DNA from: Porites lobata
Taxonomy: Eukaryota > Cnidaria > Anthozoa > Scleractinia > Poritidae
Reading direction: 5' to 3'
NCBI GenBank assembly: GCA_942486035.1
Contig: CALNXK010000072.1
Span: 812,501-876,500, forward strand
Length of the DNA: 64,000 nucleotides
Shown here: in pieces, positions 25,173 through 38,889 of the stretch
Position numbering within the stretch: the stretch's first letter is position 1
How the letters are laid out: each line of letters opens with the position of its first letter
Position numbers and translations under genes: made by a program
Notes under the pieces: model-generated
Database searches by the model: none
Told to the model about the DNA's origin: nothing
Seen by the model: only the letters and a program-made list of their open reading frames with translations

Positions 25173-27600
25173 TTTTGCAAATTGGTCAAATTCTTGGTGC
25201 TAACGGGGATCAGCGAGATTTTTACCGTAAGGCCTCCAAATTGACGCCCTGATGATAAGCAAGGAAAACAAGCTAAGAACGATTATTATGAGGTGTCTGA
25301 CAGTGTTTTGCAAATTCGTCATCTTTTGGGAAGGAATTGGGTTCAGCGAGAATCTCACGCTAACAACTCGACAATGTGACTTTGACGTTAAGCAGCATAA
25401 AACTAGATGACAACGATGATTGTGTGGCATGTGACAGAATTTTGGAAATCTGCAATCTTTTGGGTCGTAATGGCGTTAAGCGACAATTTCACGGTAAGAG
25501 TTTAAAAAGTGTGGTTCTGATGGTAAGAACCATAAGTCTAGCTGAAAACGATGATTCAGAGGCGTGTGACAGTGTTTTATAAATTGTCCATCTTTTGGAC
25601 CGCAATTAGGTTCAGCGAGAATCTTAACGTAAGAGCTGCAAAATGTCGTTCTGATGCAAAGCACCCAGAATCTAGGCAGAAACAAAAATTCATAGAAGTG
25701 TAGCAGTAGTTTGCAAATTTAGCATCTTTTGTTTAGTAGTGGGGTTTAGATGTTTAGATGTGTACCGTACGAGCTCCAAAATGAAGCTCTGATGATAAGT
25801 ACCATAAGACAAGCTAAGAAAGATTATTATGAGGCGTCTGACAGAATTTTGCAAATTGGTCATCTTTTGGGCAGTAGTGGGGATAAGCAAGAATTTCACA
25901 CTAAAAGCACCAAAATGTCGGCTTGACAATAAACAGCAAATAACTAGACAAAAATGATGATTCGGAGGCGTGTGACCAATATTTTTCAAATTAGCAATCT
26001 TTTGGGTCGTAATGGGGTTAAGTAACAATTTCACGCTCAGAGCTTTAAAGTATGGTTCTGATGGCAGAGAGCGATAATTCTTCTGCGTGTGACAGTGTTT
26101 TTAAATTGGCCATCTTTAGGGTCATAATAGGGTTAAGTGACAATTTCAAGGTAAGAGCTCCAATGCGTCGTTGTGATAGTAAGCAGCATAAGACTAGGAG
26201 AGAACGATAATTCTGAGGCGTGGACAGTATTTTCCAAACCAGCCATCTTATGAGTCACAATTTTGTTAAGTAAGAATTTTACTGCAAGAACTCCAAAATA
26301 TTGCTAACATGATACGTACCAAGAGAAGAACAGAAAACGATGAATAAGGTGCCTGTGATAGTGTTTTGCAAACTGGCCATCTTTTGGGCAGTAATAGGGT
26401 TAAGCGAGAATTTCACCGTAAAAGCTCCACAATGTGACTATGATGGAAAGCACTAAATAACAAGGTCAACACGAAGATTCAGAGACGCGTAAAAAATTTT
26501 TGCAAATTGCGCATCTTTTGGTTAGTTCTGGATCTTCTTGGTCCTATCGGGGATCAGCGAGATTTTTACCGTAAGGGCTCTAAATTGACGCTCTCATGAC
26601 AAGCAAGAAAAACAAGCTAAGAAAGATTATTGTGAGACGTCTGACAGTGTTTTGGAAATTGGTTATCTTTTGGGCAGTAATTGGGTTCAGCGAGAATTTT
26701 ACCGCAAAAACTGCAAAATGTGACTATGATGTAGACCACCAAATAACTAGGTGAAAACGATGATTAAGAGGCGTGTGACAGAATTTTGGAAATCTGCAAT
26801 CTTTTTGGTCGTAATGGCGTTAAGTGACAATCTCACGGTAACAACTTCAAAGTGTCGTTCTGATGGTAAGCACCATAAGGTTAGCCGATAACGATGATTC
26901 ACAAACGTGTGTCAGTGTTTTACAAATTGGCCATCTTTTGGACTGCAATTAGGTTCAGCGAGAATCTTAACGTAAGAGCTCTAAAATGTGACTATTATGC
27001 AAAGCACCAATAAACTAGGTCAAAACGAAGACTCTGAGACGTGTGAAAATTTTTTACAAATTGCGCATCTTTTGGTTGGTAATGGGGTTTAGCGACATTT
27101 TTACCATGAGAGCTTAAAAGTGACACTGTGATAATAAGCAAGAAAAACGAGCTAAGAAAGATTATTATGAGGCGTCTGACAGTCTTTTGGAAAACGGCCA
27201 TCTTTTGGGCAGTAATAGGGTTTAGGGAGAATTTCACCGTAAAAGCTCTAAAAGCTGACTATGATGGAAAGCACCAGGAAGCAAGGTCAAAACGAAGATT
27301 CAGAGATGTGTAAAAAGTTTTGCAAATTGCCATCTTTAAGTTCGTAATGGGGTTTATTGACATTTTAACCGTAAGAGCTTAAAATTGAGTCTCTGATCAT
27401 AAGCATCATAAGACAAGCTAAGAACGATTACTATGAGGCGTCTGACAGTGTTTTGATCATCTTTTGAGTAGTAATGCTGTTCACTGAGAATTTCACAGTA
27501 ACAGCTCCATAGTGTCGCTTAGAAGATAAGCACCAAATAACTAAATGAAAACGAATGATTTTTTTCTCGGGCAGTAATAGGGTTCAGCGAGAATTTCACC

Positions 27601-30600
27601 GCCAGAGTGCTGTTGGGCCTTTCCAGCGAGGCTTACTTTTTGGGCTATTTTTAAAAAATTTCTTTTCGTCCCCCCTTTTTTCAGAAAATGCGGGTTTTGG
27701 GTGACCTTGGAAAAATTGCCATAACTTGGCCAGCCGGGCGTTTTTGGAGCCGCTTTTTTGCCCCAAAATCTTTTCCAGTCTTTGCCCTTTAAGCGCATAC
27801 TAATTGGAGGATAATACCATTTGTGCAAGAGTGCTTTTAGGCCTTTCAAACGAGGGCTACTTTTTGGGCGATTTTTGAACAAATTCCCTTAGTCCCCCCT
27901 TTGCACTTTTTTAGGAATTGTGGGTTTTGGGTGACCTTGAAAAATTGCCATAACTTGGCCATTCGCGCATTTTCGGAGCCGCTGTTTGCGCCAAAATCTT
28001 CTCCAGTCTTTGCACTTTAAATGCATACTAAATACAGGATAATCCCTTTTGCACCAGAGTGCTATTGGGCCTTTTAAGCTAGCGCATCTTTTTTAGCGAT
28101 TTTTTGAAAAACGTCTTTTGGTCCCCCCTTTGCACTTTTTCAGTAAATGAGGGTTTGGGGTGTCCTTGCGAAAATTGCAATAACTGGGCCATTCGCGCAC
28201 TTTTGGACCCGTTTTCTGCGCCAAAATCTTCTCCAGTGTTTTCACTAGAAGTGCATACTAATTACAGTAGAAAGCCATTTGCCTTTAGAGTGCTTTTGGG
28301 CCTTTCAAGGGAGGGCTACTTTTTGGGCGATTTTTGAAAAATTTCCCTTGGTCCCCATTTTGTACTTGTTGAGAAAATGCCGGTTTTGAGTGACCTTGCT
28401 TAAATTGCCATAACTAAGTCATTCGGGCACTTTAGGAGCCGTTTTCTGCACCAAAATCTTCTCCAGTGTTTTTTTAGAAAATGCGGGTTTTGGGTGACCT
28501 CGCGATAATTGCCATAACATGCCCATTCGGACACTTTTGGAGACGTTGTTTGGGCCAAAATATTTTCCAGTCTTTGCACTTTAAGTGCATTTTAATTAGA
28601 GTTTAATTGAACTTGCACAAGAGTGCATTTTGGCCTTTCAAGCAAGGGCTACTTTTTGGGTGATTTTTAAAAAATTTCCCTTCGTCAACTCTTTCCACTT
28701 GTTCAGAAAATGCGGGTTTTGTGTGACCTTGCGTAAATTGCCATAACTGGGCCATTCGGGCACTTTTGGAGCCGTTTTCTGCACCAAAATCGTCTCCAGT
28801 CCTTGCACTTTAAGTGCATGCTAATTAGAGGATAATGCCATTTGCGCCAAAGTGCTTTTTGGCCTTTCAAACGAGGGCTACTTTTTAAGCGATTTTTGAA
28901 AAATTTCCCTTGGTCCCCCCTTTGCACTTTTTCAGAAAATGCGGGTTTTGGGTGACCTTGCGAAAAATTTCTATAACTTGGCTATTCGGGCACTTTTGTA
29001 GCCGCTGTTTGCGCCTAAATCTTCTCCAGTCTTTTCAGTTTAAGTCCATACTAATTACAGGATAATGCCATTTGCACCAGAGTGCTTTTGGGCCTTTGAA
29101 ACGAGGGCTACTTTTTGGGCGATTTTTTGAAAAATATTCCTTGCTCCCCCCTTTGCACTTTTTTCAGAAAAAGCGGGTTTCGGGTGACCTTGCTTAAATT
29201 GCGATAACTGGGCCATTCGGGCACTTTTGGACCCGTTTTCTGCGCCAGAATCTTCTCCAGTGTTTTCACTAGAAGTGCATACTAATTACAGTAGAAAGCC
29301 ATTTGCCTTTAGAGTGCTTTTGGGCCTTTCAAGGGAGGGCTACTTTTTGGACGATTTTTGAAAAATTTCCCTTGGTCCCCATTTTGTACTTGTTGAGAAA
29401 ATGCCGGTTTTGTGTGACCTTGCTTAAATTGCCATAACTAGGCCATTCGGGCACTTTAGGAGCCGTTTTCTGCCCCAAAATGTTCTTCAGTCTTTGCACT
29501 AGAAGTGCATACTAATTAGAGTAGAATGCCATTTGCACCAGAGTGCTTTTGGGCCTTTCAAAGGCGGGCTACTTTTTGGGCGATTTTTGAAAAATTTCTT
29601 TTGGTCCCCGTTTGTACTTTTTTAGAAAATGCGGGTTTTGGGTGACCTTGCAAAAATTGCCATAACCTGGCCATTCGGGCACTTTTGGAACCGGTTTTTT
29701 GCCCCATAATCTTTTCCAGTCTTTGCCCTATAAGTGGATACAAATTAGAGGATAATGACATTTGCGCCAGAGTGCTGTTGGCCTTTTGAACCGAGGGCTC
29801 CTTTTTGGGCGATTTTTGAAAAATTTCTCTTGGTCTCCCCTTTGCACTTTTTCAGAAAATGCGGGTTTTGGGTGACCTTCTGAAAATTGCCATAACGTGG
29901 CTATTCGGGCACTTCTGGAGCCGCCTTTTGCGCCAAAATCTTCTCCAGTCTTTTCGCTTTAACTGCAGACTAATTACAGTATAATGTAATTTGCGCCAGA
30001 GTGCTGTTGGGCCTTTCAAGCAAGGGCTACTTCTTAGGCGATTTTTGAAAAATTTCTCTTGGTCCCCCCTTTGCACTTTTTCAGAAAATGCGGGTTTTGG
30101 GTGATCTTGCGATAATTTCCATAAGTTGCCTATTCGAACACTTTTAGAGCCGCAGTTTGCGCCGAAATCTTGTCCGGTCTTTGCACTTTAAGTGCATTTT
30201 AATTAGAGTTTAATTCAACTTGCACAAGAGTGCATTTTGGCGTTTCAAGCAAGGGCTACTTTTTGGGTGATTTTTGAAAAATTTCCCTTCGTCCCCTCTT
30301 TGCACTTTTTCAGAAAATGCTGTTTTTGTGTGACCTTGCCTAAATTGCCATAACTGGGCGATTCGGGCACTTTCGGAACCGTTTTTTGCACCAAAATCTT
30401 CTCCAGTCCTTGCACTTTAAGTGCATACTAATTAGAGGATAATGCCATTTGCGCCAGAGTGCTTTTGGGCCTTTCAAACGAGGGCTACTGTTTGAGCAAT
30501 TTTTGAAAAATTTCCCTTGGTGCCCCCTTTGCATTTTTTCAGAAAATGCGGGTTTTGGGTGACCTTGCGAAAAATTTCTATAACTTGGCCATTCGGGCTC

Positions 30601-33600
30601 TTTTAGAGCCGCTGTTTCCGCCTAAATCTTCTCCAGTCTTTTCAGTTTAAGTCCATACTATTTAGAGGATAATGCCATTTGCGCCAGAGTGCTTTTGGGC
30701 CTTTGAAACGAGGACTACTTTTTGGGCGATTTTTTAAAAATGTTCCTTGGTTCCCCCTTTGCAGAAAATGCGGGTATTGGGTGACCTTGCGAAAATGTCC
30801 ATAACTTGGCCATTCGGGCACTTTTAAAGCCGCTGTTTGCGCCAGAATCTTCTCCAGTCTTTGCACTTTAAGTGTATACAATTAAAGGATAATGTCATTT
30901 GCCCCAGGGTGCTTTTGGGCCTTTTAAACGAGAGCTACGTTTTGGGCGGTTTTTGAAAAATTTCCCTTGGTCCCCCCTTTGCACTTTTTCAGAAAAAGCG
31001 GGTTTTGGTTTACCTTGCTTAAATTGCCATAACTGGGCCATTCGGGCACTTTTAAAGCTGCTAATTGCGCTAAAATCTTTTCTAGTCTTTGCACTTTAAG
31101 TGCAGACTAATTAGAGGATAATGCCATTTGTGCCAGGGTTCTTTTGGGCCTTTCAAACGAGGGCTACTTTTTGGGTGATTTTTGAAAAATTTCTCTTGGT
31201 CTCCCCTTTGCACTTTTTCAGAAAATGCGGGTTTTGGGTGACCTTGCTTATATGCCATAACTGGGCCATTCGGGCCCTTTAGGAGCCGTTTTCTGCGCCA
31301 AAATCTTTTCCAGTCTTTGCACTAGAAGTGCATACTAATTAGAGTAGAATGCCATTTGCACCAGAGTGCTTTTGGGCCTTTCAAGGGAAGGCTACTTTTT
31401 GGGCGATTTTTGAAAAATTTCTTTTGGTCCCCGTTTGTACTTTTTTAGAAAATGCGGGTTTTGGGTGACCTTGCAAAAATTGCCATAACCTGGCCATTCG
31501 GGCACTTTTGGAACCGGTTTTTTGCCCCATAATCTTTTCCAGTCTTTGCCCTATAAGTGGATACAAATTAGAGGATAATGACATTTGCGCCAGAGTGCTG
31601 TTGGCCTTTTGAAGCGAGGGCTACTTTTTGGGCGATTTTTGAAAAATTTCTCTTGGTCTCCCCTTTGCACTTTTTCAGAAAATGCGGGTTTTGGGTGACC
31701 TTCTGAAAATTGCCATAAGGTGGCTTTTCGGGCACTTCTGGAGCCGCCTTTTGCGCCAAAATCTTTTCCAGTCTTTTTGCTTTAACTGCATACTAATTAC
31801 AGTATAATGTAATTTGCGCCATAGTACTGGTTGGCCTTTCAAGCAAGGGCTACTTCTTAGGCAATTTATGAAAAATTTCTCTTTGTCCCCCCTTTGCACT
31901 TTTTCAGAAAATGCGGGCTTTGGGTGACCTTGCGATAATTTCCATAACTTGCCTATTCGAACACTTTTAGAGCCGCAGTTTGCGCCGAAATCTTGTCCGG
32001 TCTTTGCACTTTAAGTGCATTTTAATTAGAGTTTAATACAACTTGCACAAGAGTGCATTTTGGCGTTTCAAGCAAGGGCTACTTTTTGGGTGATTTTTGA
32101 AAAATTTCCCTTCGTCCCCTCTTTGCACTTTTTCAGAAAATGCTGTTTTTGTGTGACCTTGCCTAAATTGCCATAACTGGGCGATTCGGGCAGTTTTGGA
32201 GCCGTTTTCTGCACCAAAATCTTCTCCAGTCCTTGCACTTTAAGTGCATACTAGTTAGAGGATAATACTATTTGCGCCAGAGTGCTTTTGGGCCTTTCAA
32301 ACGTGAGCTACTTTTTAAGCGATTTTTGAAAAATTTCCCTTGGTCCCCCTTTTGCACTTTTTCAGAAAATGCGGGTTTTGGGTGACCTTGCGAAAAATGT
32401 CTATAACTTGGCCATTCGGGCACTTTTGGAGCCGCTGTTTGCGCCTAAATCTTCTCCAGTCCTTTCAGTTTAAGTCCATACTAATTACAGGATATTGTCA
32501 TTTGCGCCAGAGTGCTTTTGGGCCTTTCAAACGAGGGCTACTTTTCGGGAGATTTTTTAAAAATATTCCTTGGGCCCCCCTTTGCACTTTTTTCAGAAAA
32601 TGCGGGTTTTGGGTGACCTTGCGAGAATTGGCATAACTTAGCCATTCTGGCAGTTTTGGAGCTGCTTTTTGCGCCAAAATCTTTTGCAGTCTTTGCGTTA
32701 TAAGTAGATACAATTTAGAGGATAATGACATTTGCGCCAGAGTGCTGTTGCCCATTGAAGCGAGGGCTTCTTTCTGGGCGATATTTGAAAAACTTCTCTT
32801 GGTCTCTTTTTTGCACTTTTTCTGAAAATGTGGGTTTTGGGTGACCTTCCGAAAATTGATATAACTTGGCCATTCGGGCACTTTTTGAGCCGCTGTTTGC
32901 GCCTAAATCTTTTCCAGTCTTTTCAGGTTAAGTGCATTTTAATTAGAGGATAATGCCATTGGCGCCAGAGTGGTTGTTTGCCTTTCAAACGAGGGCTACT
33001 TTTTGGGCGATTTTTCAAAAATTTTTCTTGGTCCCCAATGGCACTTTTTCAGAAAATGCGGGTTTTGGGTGACCTTGCAAAAAGTTCCATAACTTGGCCA
33101 TTCGGGCACTTCTTAAGCCGCTGTTTGCGCCAGAATCTTCTCCAGTCTTTGCACTTTAAGTGTATACTAATTAGAGGAGAATGCCATTTGCGCCAGGGTT
33201 CCTTTGGGCCTTTCAAACAAGGGCTACTTTTTGGGCGATTTTCGAAAGATTTCCCTTGGTCCCCTCTTTGCACGTTTTCAGAAAAAGCGGCTTTTGGGTG
33301 ACCTTGCTTAAATTGCGATAACTGGGCCATTCGGGCACTTTAGGAGCACTTTTCTGCGCCAAAATCTTTTCCAGTCTTTGCACTAGAAGGGCATACTAAT
33401 TAGAGTAGAATGCCATTTGCACCAGAGTGCTTTTGGGCCTTTCAAGCAATGGCTTCTTTTTGGGCGATTTTTGAAAAATTTCCCTTGGTGCCCCCTTTGC
33501 ACTTTTTCAGAAAAAGCCGGTTTTGGATTACCTTGCTTAAATTGCCATAACTGGGCCATTCGGGCACTTTTAAAGCTGCTCTTTGCGCCAAAATATTGTC

Positions 33601-34910
33601 CAGTGTTTGCACTAGAAGTGCATACTAGTTACAGTAGAAAGCCATTTACGTTAAAGTGCTTTTGGGCCTTTCAAGAGAGGGCTACTTTTTTGGCGATTTC
33701 TGAGAAATTTTCCTTGGTCCCCGTTTTGTACTTGTTGAGAAAATGCCGGTTTTGGGTGACCTTGCTTAAATTGCCATAACTGGGCCATTCGGGCACTTCA
33801 GGAGCCGTTTTCTTCGCCAAAATCTTTTCCAGTCCTTGCACTAGAAGTGCATACTAATTAGAGTAGAATGCCATTTGCACCAGAGTGCTTTTGGGCCTTT
33901 CAAGCGAGGCCTACTTTTTGGGCGATTTTTCAAAAACTTTCTTTGGTTCCCCATTTGTACTTTTTTAGAAAATGCGCGGTTTTGGGTGACCTTGCAAAAA
34001 TTGCCATATCTTGGCCATTCGGGCACTTTTGGAGCCGGTTTTTTGCCCCGAAATCTTCTCCAGTCTTTGCCCTTTAAGTGCATAGTAAATAGAGGATAAT
34101 GCCATTTGTGCTAGAGTGCTTTGGCGCCTTTCAAACTAGGGCTATTTTTTAGGCGATTTTTGAAACATTTAAAACTAAAGAGAGGATAATGCCATTGGCG
34201 CCAGAGTGCTTTTGGGCTTTTCAAACGAGGGCTACTTTTTGGGCGATTTGTCAAAAATTTCCCTTAATCCCCCCTTTGCACTTTTTCAGAAAATGCGGGT
34301 CTTGCGTGACCTTGCCAAAATTGCCATAACTTGGCCATTCGGGTAGTTTTGGAGCTGCTTTTTGTGCCAAAATCTTCTTCAGTCTTTGTATTATAAGTGG
34401 ATGCAGTTTAGAGGATAATGACATTTGCGCCAGAGTGCTGTTGGCTCCTTGAAGCGAAGCTTCTTTTTGGGCGATTTTTGAAAAACTTCTCTTGGTCTCT
34501 TCTTTGCACTTTTTCTGAAAATGCGGGTTTTGGGTGACCTTCCGAAAATTGACATAACTTGGCCATTCGGCCACTTTTTGAGCCGCTGTTTGCGCTTAAA
34601 TCTTTTCCAGTCTTTGCACTTTAAGTGTATGCTAATTAAAAGATAATGCCATTTGCGCAAGACTGCTTTTGGGCCTTTCAAACGAGGGCTACTTTTTGGG
34701 CGATTTTTGACAAATTTCCCTTGGTGCCCCGTTTGCACTTTTTCAGAAAATGCGGGTTTTGGGTGACATTGCGAAAAATTGCCATAACTTGGCCATTCGG
34801 GCATTTTTGGAACCGCTGTTTGCGCCAAAATCTTTTCCAGTCTTTGCACTTTAAGTGCATACTAATTAGAGGATAATGCCATTTGCGCCAGAGTGCTTTG
34901 GGCTTTTCAA
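27601..34910 (+). repeat. 229-bp satellite array, segment 1
   Basis: A new satellite starts abruptly at GCCAGAGTGC. The monomer is ~229 bp, with landmarks GCCAGAGTGCTTTTGGGCC, a C-run (GGTCCCCCCTTTGCAC), GAAAATGCGGGTTTTGGGTG, TTGCCATAACTTGGCCATTC and GCACTTTAAGTGCATACTAA. All monomers point the same way. A higher-order duplication of about 1823 bp (eight monomers) relates ~29500-30540 to ~31320-32360. No gene is supported; frames on both strands are translations of the repeat. Confidence 0.92.
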
Positions 34911-35290
34911 ACCCAACGGCAATTGTCGGGAAAATATCTGTTAGGAACACCATTTGAGAACTAGAATTTTCGGAACATTTGTTGTAAAATTTCTTGCTTG
35001 CATGTCTCTCCTAGGATTTTCGAACATCTAGAAAATGGTATAATTACCCATTTTAAACGGATATTTACCCTAAAAAAGGCCACCTAGAATTTTCGGGAGC
35101 CTTTTCCGGACTGAAATTTTTGGAAAGGTAAGTTTTGATCCGTATAATTTTCGGATCACTAGACTTTCAGCTGCACTTTTCTGAACAGATGGGTTTTTGG
35201 GGATAAAAATATGCCTTTATCTACCGTTTAAATACTAAAATACGTTCAACAATCTTATTCCAGTCTTTGGTTTTGAACTATATCCTCGTT
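34911..35290. mobile_element. ~398-bp TIR element, copy 1 (mosaic, ends missing)
   Basis: Matches the body of the family but lacks the first ~7 bases of the left terminus and everything after CTCGTT at the right. The interior carries two patches resembling the satellite: GCACTTTTCTGAACAGATG near 35172 and TTATTCCAGTCTTTG near 35256. These replace the usual element sequence and suggest gene conversion or template switching. Confidence 0.8.
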
Positions 35291-35780
35291 AAAAGATAAT
35301 GCCATTTGCGCAAGACTGCTTTTGGGCCTTTCAAACCAGGGCTACTTTTTGGGCGATTTTTGACAAATTTCCCTTGGTGCCCCGTTTGCACTTTTTCAGA
35401 AAATGCGGGTTTTGAGTGACCTTGCAAAAATTGGCATAACTTGGCCATTGGGGCATTCTTAAAGCCGCTGTTTGCGCCAAAATCTTTTCAAGTCCTTGCA
35501 CTTTAAGTGCATACTAATTAGAGGATAATGCCATTTGCGCCAGAATGCTTTTGGGTTTTTTCAGCGAGGGCTACTTTTTCGGCGATTTTTGAAAAATTTC
35601 CCTTGATCCCCCGTCTGCACTTTTTCAGAAAATGCGGCTTTTGGGTGACATTGCGAAAATTGCCATAACTTGGCCATTCGGGCAGTTTTGGAACCGCTGT
35701 TTGCGTCTAAATCTTTTCCAGTCTTTGCACTTTAAGTGCATACTAATTAGAGGATAATGCCATTTGCGCCAGAGTGCTTT
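35291..35780 (+). repeat. 229-bp satellite array, segment 2
   Basis: About two monomers between copies 1 and 2 of the TIR element. The first monomer (AAAAGATAATGCCATTTGCG onward, with GACAAATTTCCC) is an almost exact repeat of the monomer starting near 34638. Confidence 0.9.
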
Positions 35781-36178
35781 CAGGGGCACCCAACGGCAAT
35801 TGTCGGGAAAATATCTGTTAGGAACACCATTTGAGAACTAGAATTTTCGGAACATTTGTTGTAAAATTTCTTGCTTGCCTGTCTCTTCTAGGATTTTCGA
35901 ACATCTACAAAATGGTATAATTACCCATTTGAAACGGATATTTACCCTAAAAAAGGCCGTCTAGAATTTTCGGGAGCCTTTTCTGGGCGGAAATTTTCCA
36001 AAAGGTAAGTTTTGATTCCTATAATTTTCGGATCACTAAACTTTTAGCTAGGAAATCCCAACAAATGAAAAGTTTTTAGGGGATAAAAATATGCCTTTAT
36101 CTACCGTTTAAATACTAAAATACGTTCAACAATGCTATGTTAAGTGGTTTTGAACTATATACGCGTTGGGTGCCCCTG
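35781..36178. mobile_element. ~398-bp TIR element, copy 2
   Basis: Complete copy. Left end CAGGGGCACCCAACG, right end CGTTGGGTGCCCCTG (one change in this copy just inside the right end). TGCTTT at 35775-35780 is repeated at 36179-36184, a 6-bp duplication of the monomer word GTGCTTTTGGG. AT-rich, with several TAGAATTTTCGG-like and GATTTTCGAAC-like words, and no coding capacity. CAGGG-type termini recall hAT elements, but those make 8-bp duplications, so the superfamily is left open. Confidence 0.85.
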
Positions 36179-38889
36179 TGCTTTTGGGCCTTTCAAACCA
36201 GGGCTACTTTTTGGGCGATTTTTGACAAATTTCCCTTGGTCCCCCCTTTGCACTTTTTTAGAAAATTCGGGTTTTGGGTGACCTTGCGAAAATTGCAATA
36301 ACTTTGCCATTCGGACACTGTTTGGAGCCGCGTTTTGCACCAAAATCCTCTCCAGTCTTTGCACGTCAAGGGCATAATAATTCAATCATAATGCCATTTG
36401 CGCCAGAGTGCTTTTAGGCCTTTCAAACGAGGCCTGATTTTAGGGTGAGTTTTGAAAAATATCCCTTGGTCCCCCCTTTGCACTTTTTCAGATAATGCAA
36501 GTTTTGGGTGACCTTGCGAAAATTACCATAACTTAGCCATTCCAGCAGTTTTTGAGCCGCTGTTTGCGCCAAAATCTTTTCCAGTCTTTGCACTATAAAT
36601 CCATACTAATTAAAGGATAATAACATTTACGCCAGAGGGATTTTGAGCCTTTCAAACGTGGGTTACTTTTTGGGCAATTTTTGAAAAATTTCTCTTGGTC
36701 CTCCTTTTGCACTTTTTCAGAAAATGCGGGTTTTGGGTGACCTTGTCAAAATTGCCATAACTTGGCCATTCGGGCACTTTTGGAGCCGCTGTTTGCGCCA
36801 AAATCATCTCCAGTCTTTGCGCATTAAGTGCATACTATTTAAAGGATATTACCATTTGCGCGAGAGTGCTAATAGGTTTTTTAACCAAAGGCTACCTTTT
36901 GGGTGACTTTTGAAAAATAACCCTTGGTCCCCCCTTTGCACTTTTTCAGATAATGCAAGTTTTGGGTGACCTTGCGAAAATTGCCATAACTTAGCCATTC
37001 CAGCAGTTTTGGAGCCGCTGTTTGCGCCAAAATCTTGTCCAGTCTTTGCACTATAAATCCATACTGATTAAAGGATAATAACGTTTGCGCCAGAGTGATT
37101 TTGAGCCTTTCAAACGAAGGCTACCTTTTGGGCGACTTTTGAAAAATTTCTCTTGGTTCCCCCTTTGCACTTTTTCAGAAAATGCGGGTTTTGGGTGCCC
37201 TTGCGAAAATTGCCATAACTTGGCAATTCGGGCAGTTGTGGAGCCGTCTTTTGCGCCAAAATCTTCTCCAGTTTTTGCACTATAAGTGGATACAAATTAG
37301 AGGATAATGACATTTGCGCCAGAGTACTGTTGGCCTTTTGAAGCGAGGACTACTTTTTGGGCGATTTTTGAAAAATTTCTCTAGGTCTCCGCTTTGCACT
37401 TTTTTAGAAAATGCGGGTTTTGGGTGACCTTCTGAAAATTGCCATAACGTGGCTATTCGGGCACTTTTGGAGCCGCTTTTTGCGCCAAAATCTTCTCCAG
37501 TCTTTGCACTAGCAGTCCATACTAATTAGAGTAGAATGTAATTTGCGCCAGAGTGCTGTTGGGCCTTTAAAGCAAGGGCTACTTTTAACGATATTGCCAT
37601 TTGCGCGAGAGTGCTTATAGGTTTTTTAAGCAAAGGCTACCTTTTGGGCGATTTTTGAAAAATTTGTCTTGGTCCCCCCTTTTCACGTTTTCAGAAAATG
37701 CGGGTTTTGGGTGACCTTGCGATAATTTCCATAACTTGCCTATTCGAACACTTTTAGAGCCGAGGTTTGCGCGAACATCTTTTTCGGTCTTTGCACTTTG
37801 TGAATTTTAATTAGAGTTTAATTCAACTCGCACAAGAGTGCATTTTGGCCTTTCAAGCAAGGGCTACTTTTTGGGTGATTTTTGAAAACTTTTCCTTCGT
37901 CCCCTCTATGCACTTTTTCAGAAAATGCGGGTTTTGTGAGACCTTTTGTAAAGTGCCATAACTGGGCCAGTCGGGCACTTTTGGAGCAGTTTTCTGCACC
38001 AAAATCTTTTCCAGTCCCTGCATTTTAAGTGTATACTAATTAGAGGATAATGCCATTTGCGCCAGGGTGCTTTTGGGCTTTTCAAACAAGGGCTACGTTT
38101 TGGGCGATTTTTGAAAAATTTCCCTTGGTCTCCCCATTGCACTTTTTCAGAAAAAGCGGGTTTTGGGTGACCTTGCTTAAACTGCGATAACTGGGCCATT
38201 CGGGCACTTTTGGAGCCGTTTTCTGCGAACCAGAGTGCTTTTGGGCCTTTTAAGCGAGGGCTACTTTTTGCGGGTTTTAGGTGACCTTGCAAATATTGCC
38301 ATAACTTGGCCATTCGGGCATTTTTGGAGCCGCCAAAATCTTATCCAGTCTTTTCCCTTTAAGTGCATAGTAATTAGAGGATAATGCCATTTGCGTTAGA
38401 GTGCTTTTGGGCCATTCAAGCGAGGGCTACTTTTTGGGCGACTTTTGAGAAATTTCTCTTAGTCCCCCTTTTGTACTTGTTGAGAAAATGCCGGTTTTGG
38501 GTGACCTTGCTTAAATTGCCATAACTGGGCCATTCGGGCCCTTTAGGAGCCGTTTTCTGCGCCAAACTCTTGTCCAGTCCTTGCACTAGAAGTGCATACT
38601 AATTAAAGTAGAATGCGGTTTGCGCCAGAGTGCTTTTGTACCTTTCAAACGAGGGCTACTTTTTTGGCGATTTGTGAAAAATTTCCCTTAATCCCCCCTT
38701 TGCACTTTTTCAGAAAATGCGGGTCTTGCGTGACCTTGCGAAAATTGCCATAACTTGGCCATTCGGTCAGTTTTGGAGCTGTTTTTTGTGCCAAAATCTT
38801 CTTCAGTCTTTGTATTATAAGTGGATGCAATTTAGAGGATAATGACATTTGCGGCCGAGTGCTGTTGGCCCCTTTGAAGCGAGGGCTAC
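36179..38889 (+). repeat. 229-bp satellite array, segment 3
   Basis: About 12 monomers, several short or chimeric (for example near 37580, where ACTTTTAACGATATTGCC joins two monomers out of phase, and near 38225-38345). No gene seen. Confidence 0.9.

Larger units (their letters stand above)
17294..27600 (+). repeat. 134-bp satellite array, unique forward stretch
   Basis: Same satellite in a single orientation, without insertions and outside the palindrome. Spacing between equivalent positions of neighbouring monomers is typically 134 bp (for example 25290, 25424, 25558). The order of monomer types is irregular, with local recent duplications, notably 22557-22922 against 24807-25172. No gene is supported. 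The last monomer is cut at about 27600. Confidence 0.9.

Noticed and set aside
1..27600. CRISPR-like array
   Set aside because: The repeats are ~134-bp contiguous diverged monomers without short identical repeats separated by unique spacers; the DNA is eukaryotic satellite.
35781..36178. Assignment of the ~398-bp element to hAT on the basis of CAGGGG ends
   Set aside because: hAT elements make 8-bp duplications; here only 6 bp (TGCTTT) can be shown, and coincidence with the satellite word cannot be excluded.
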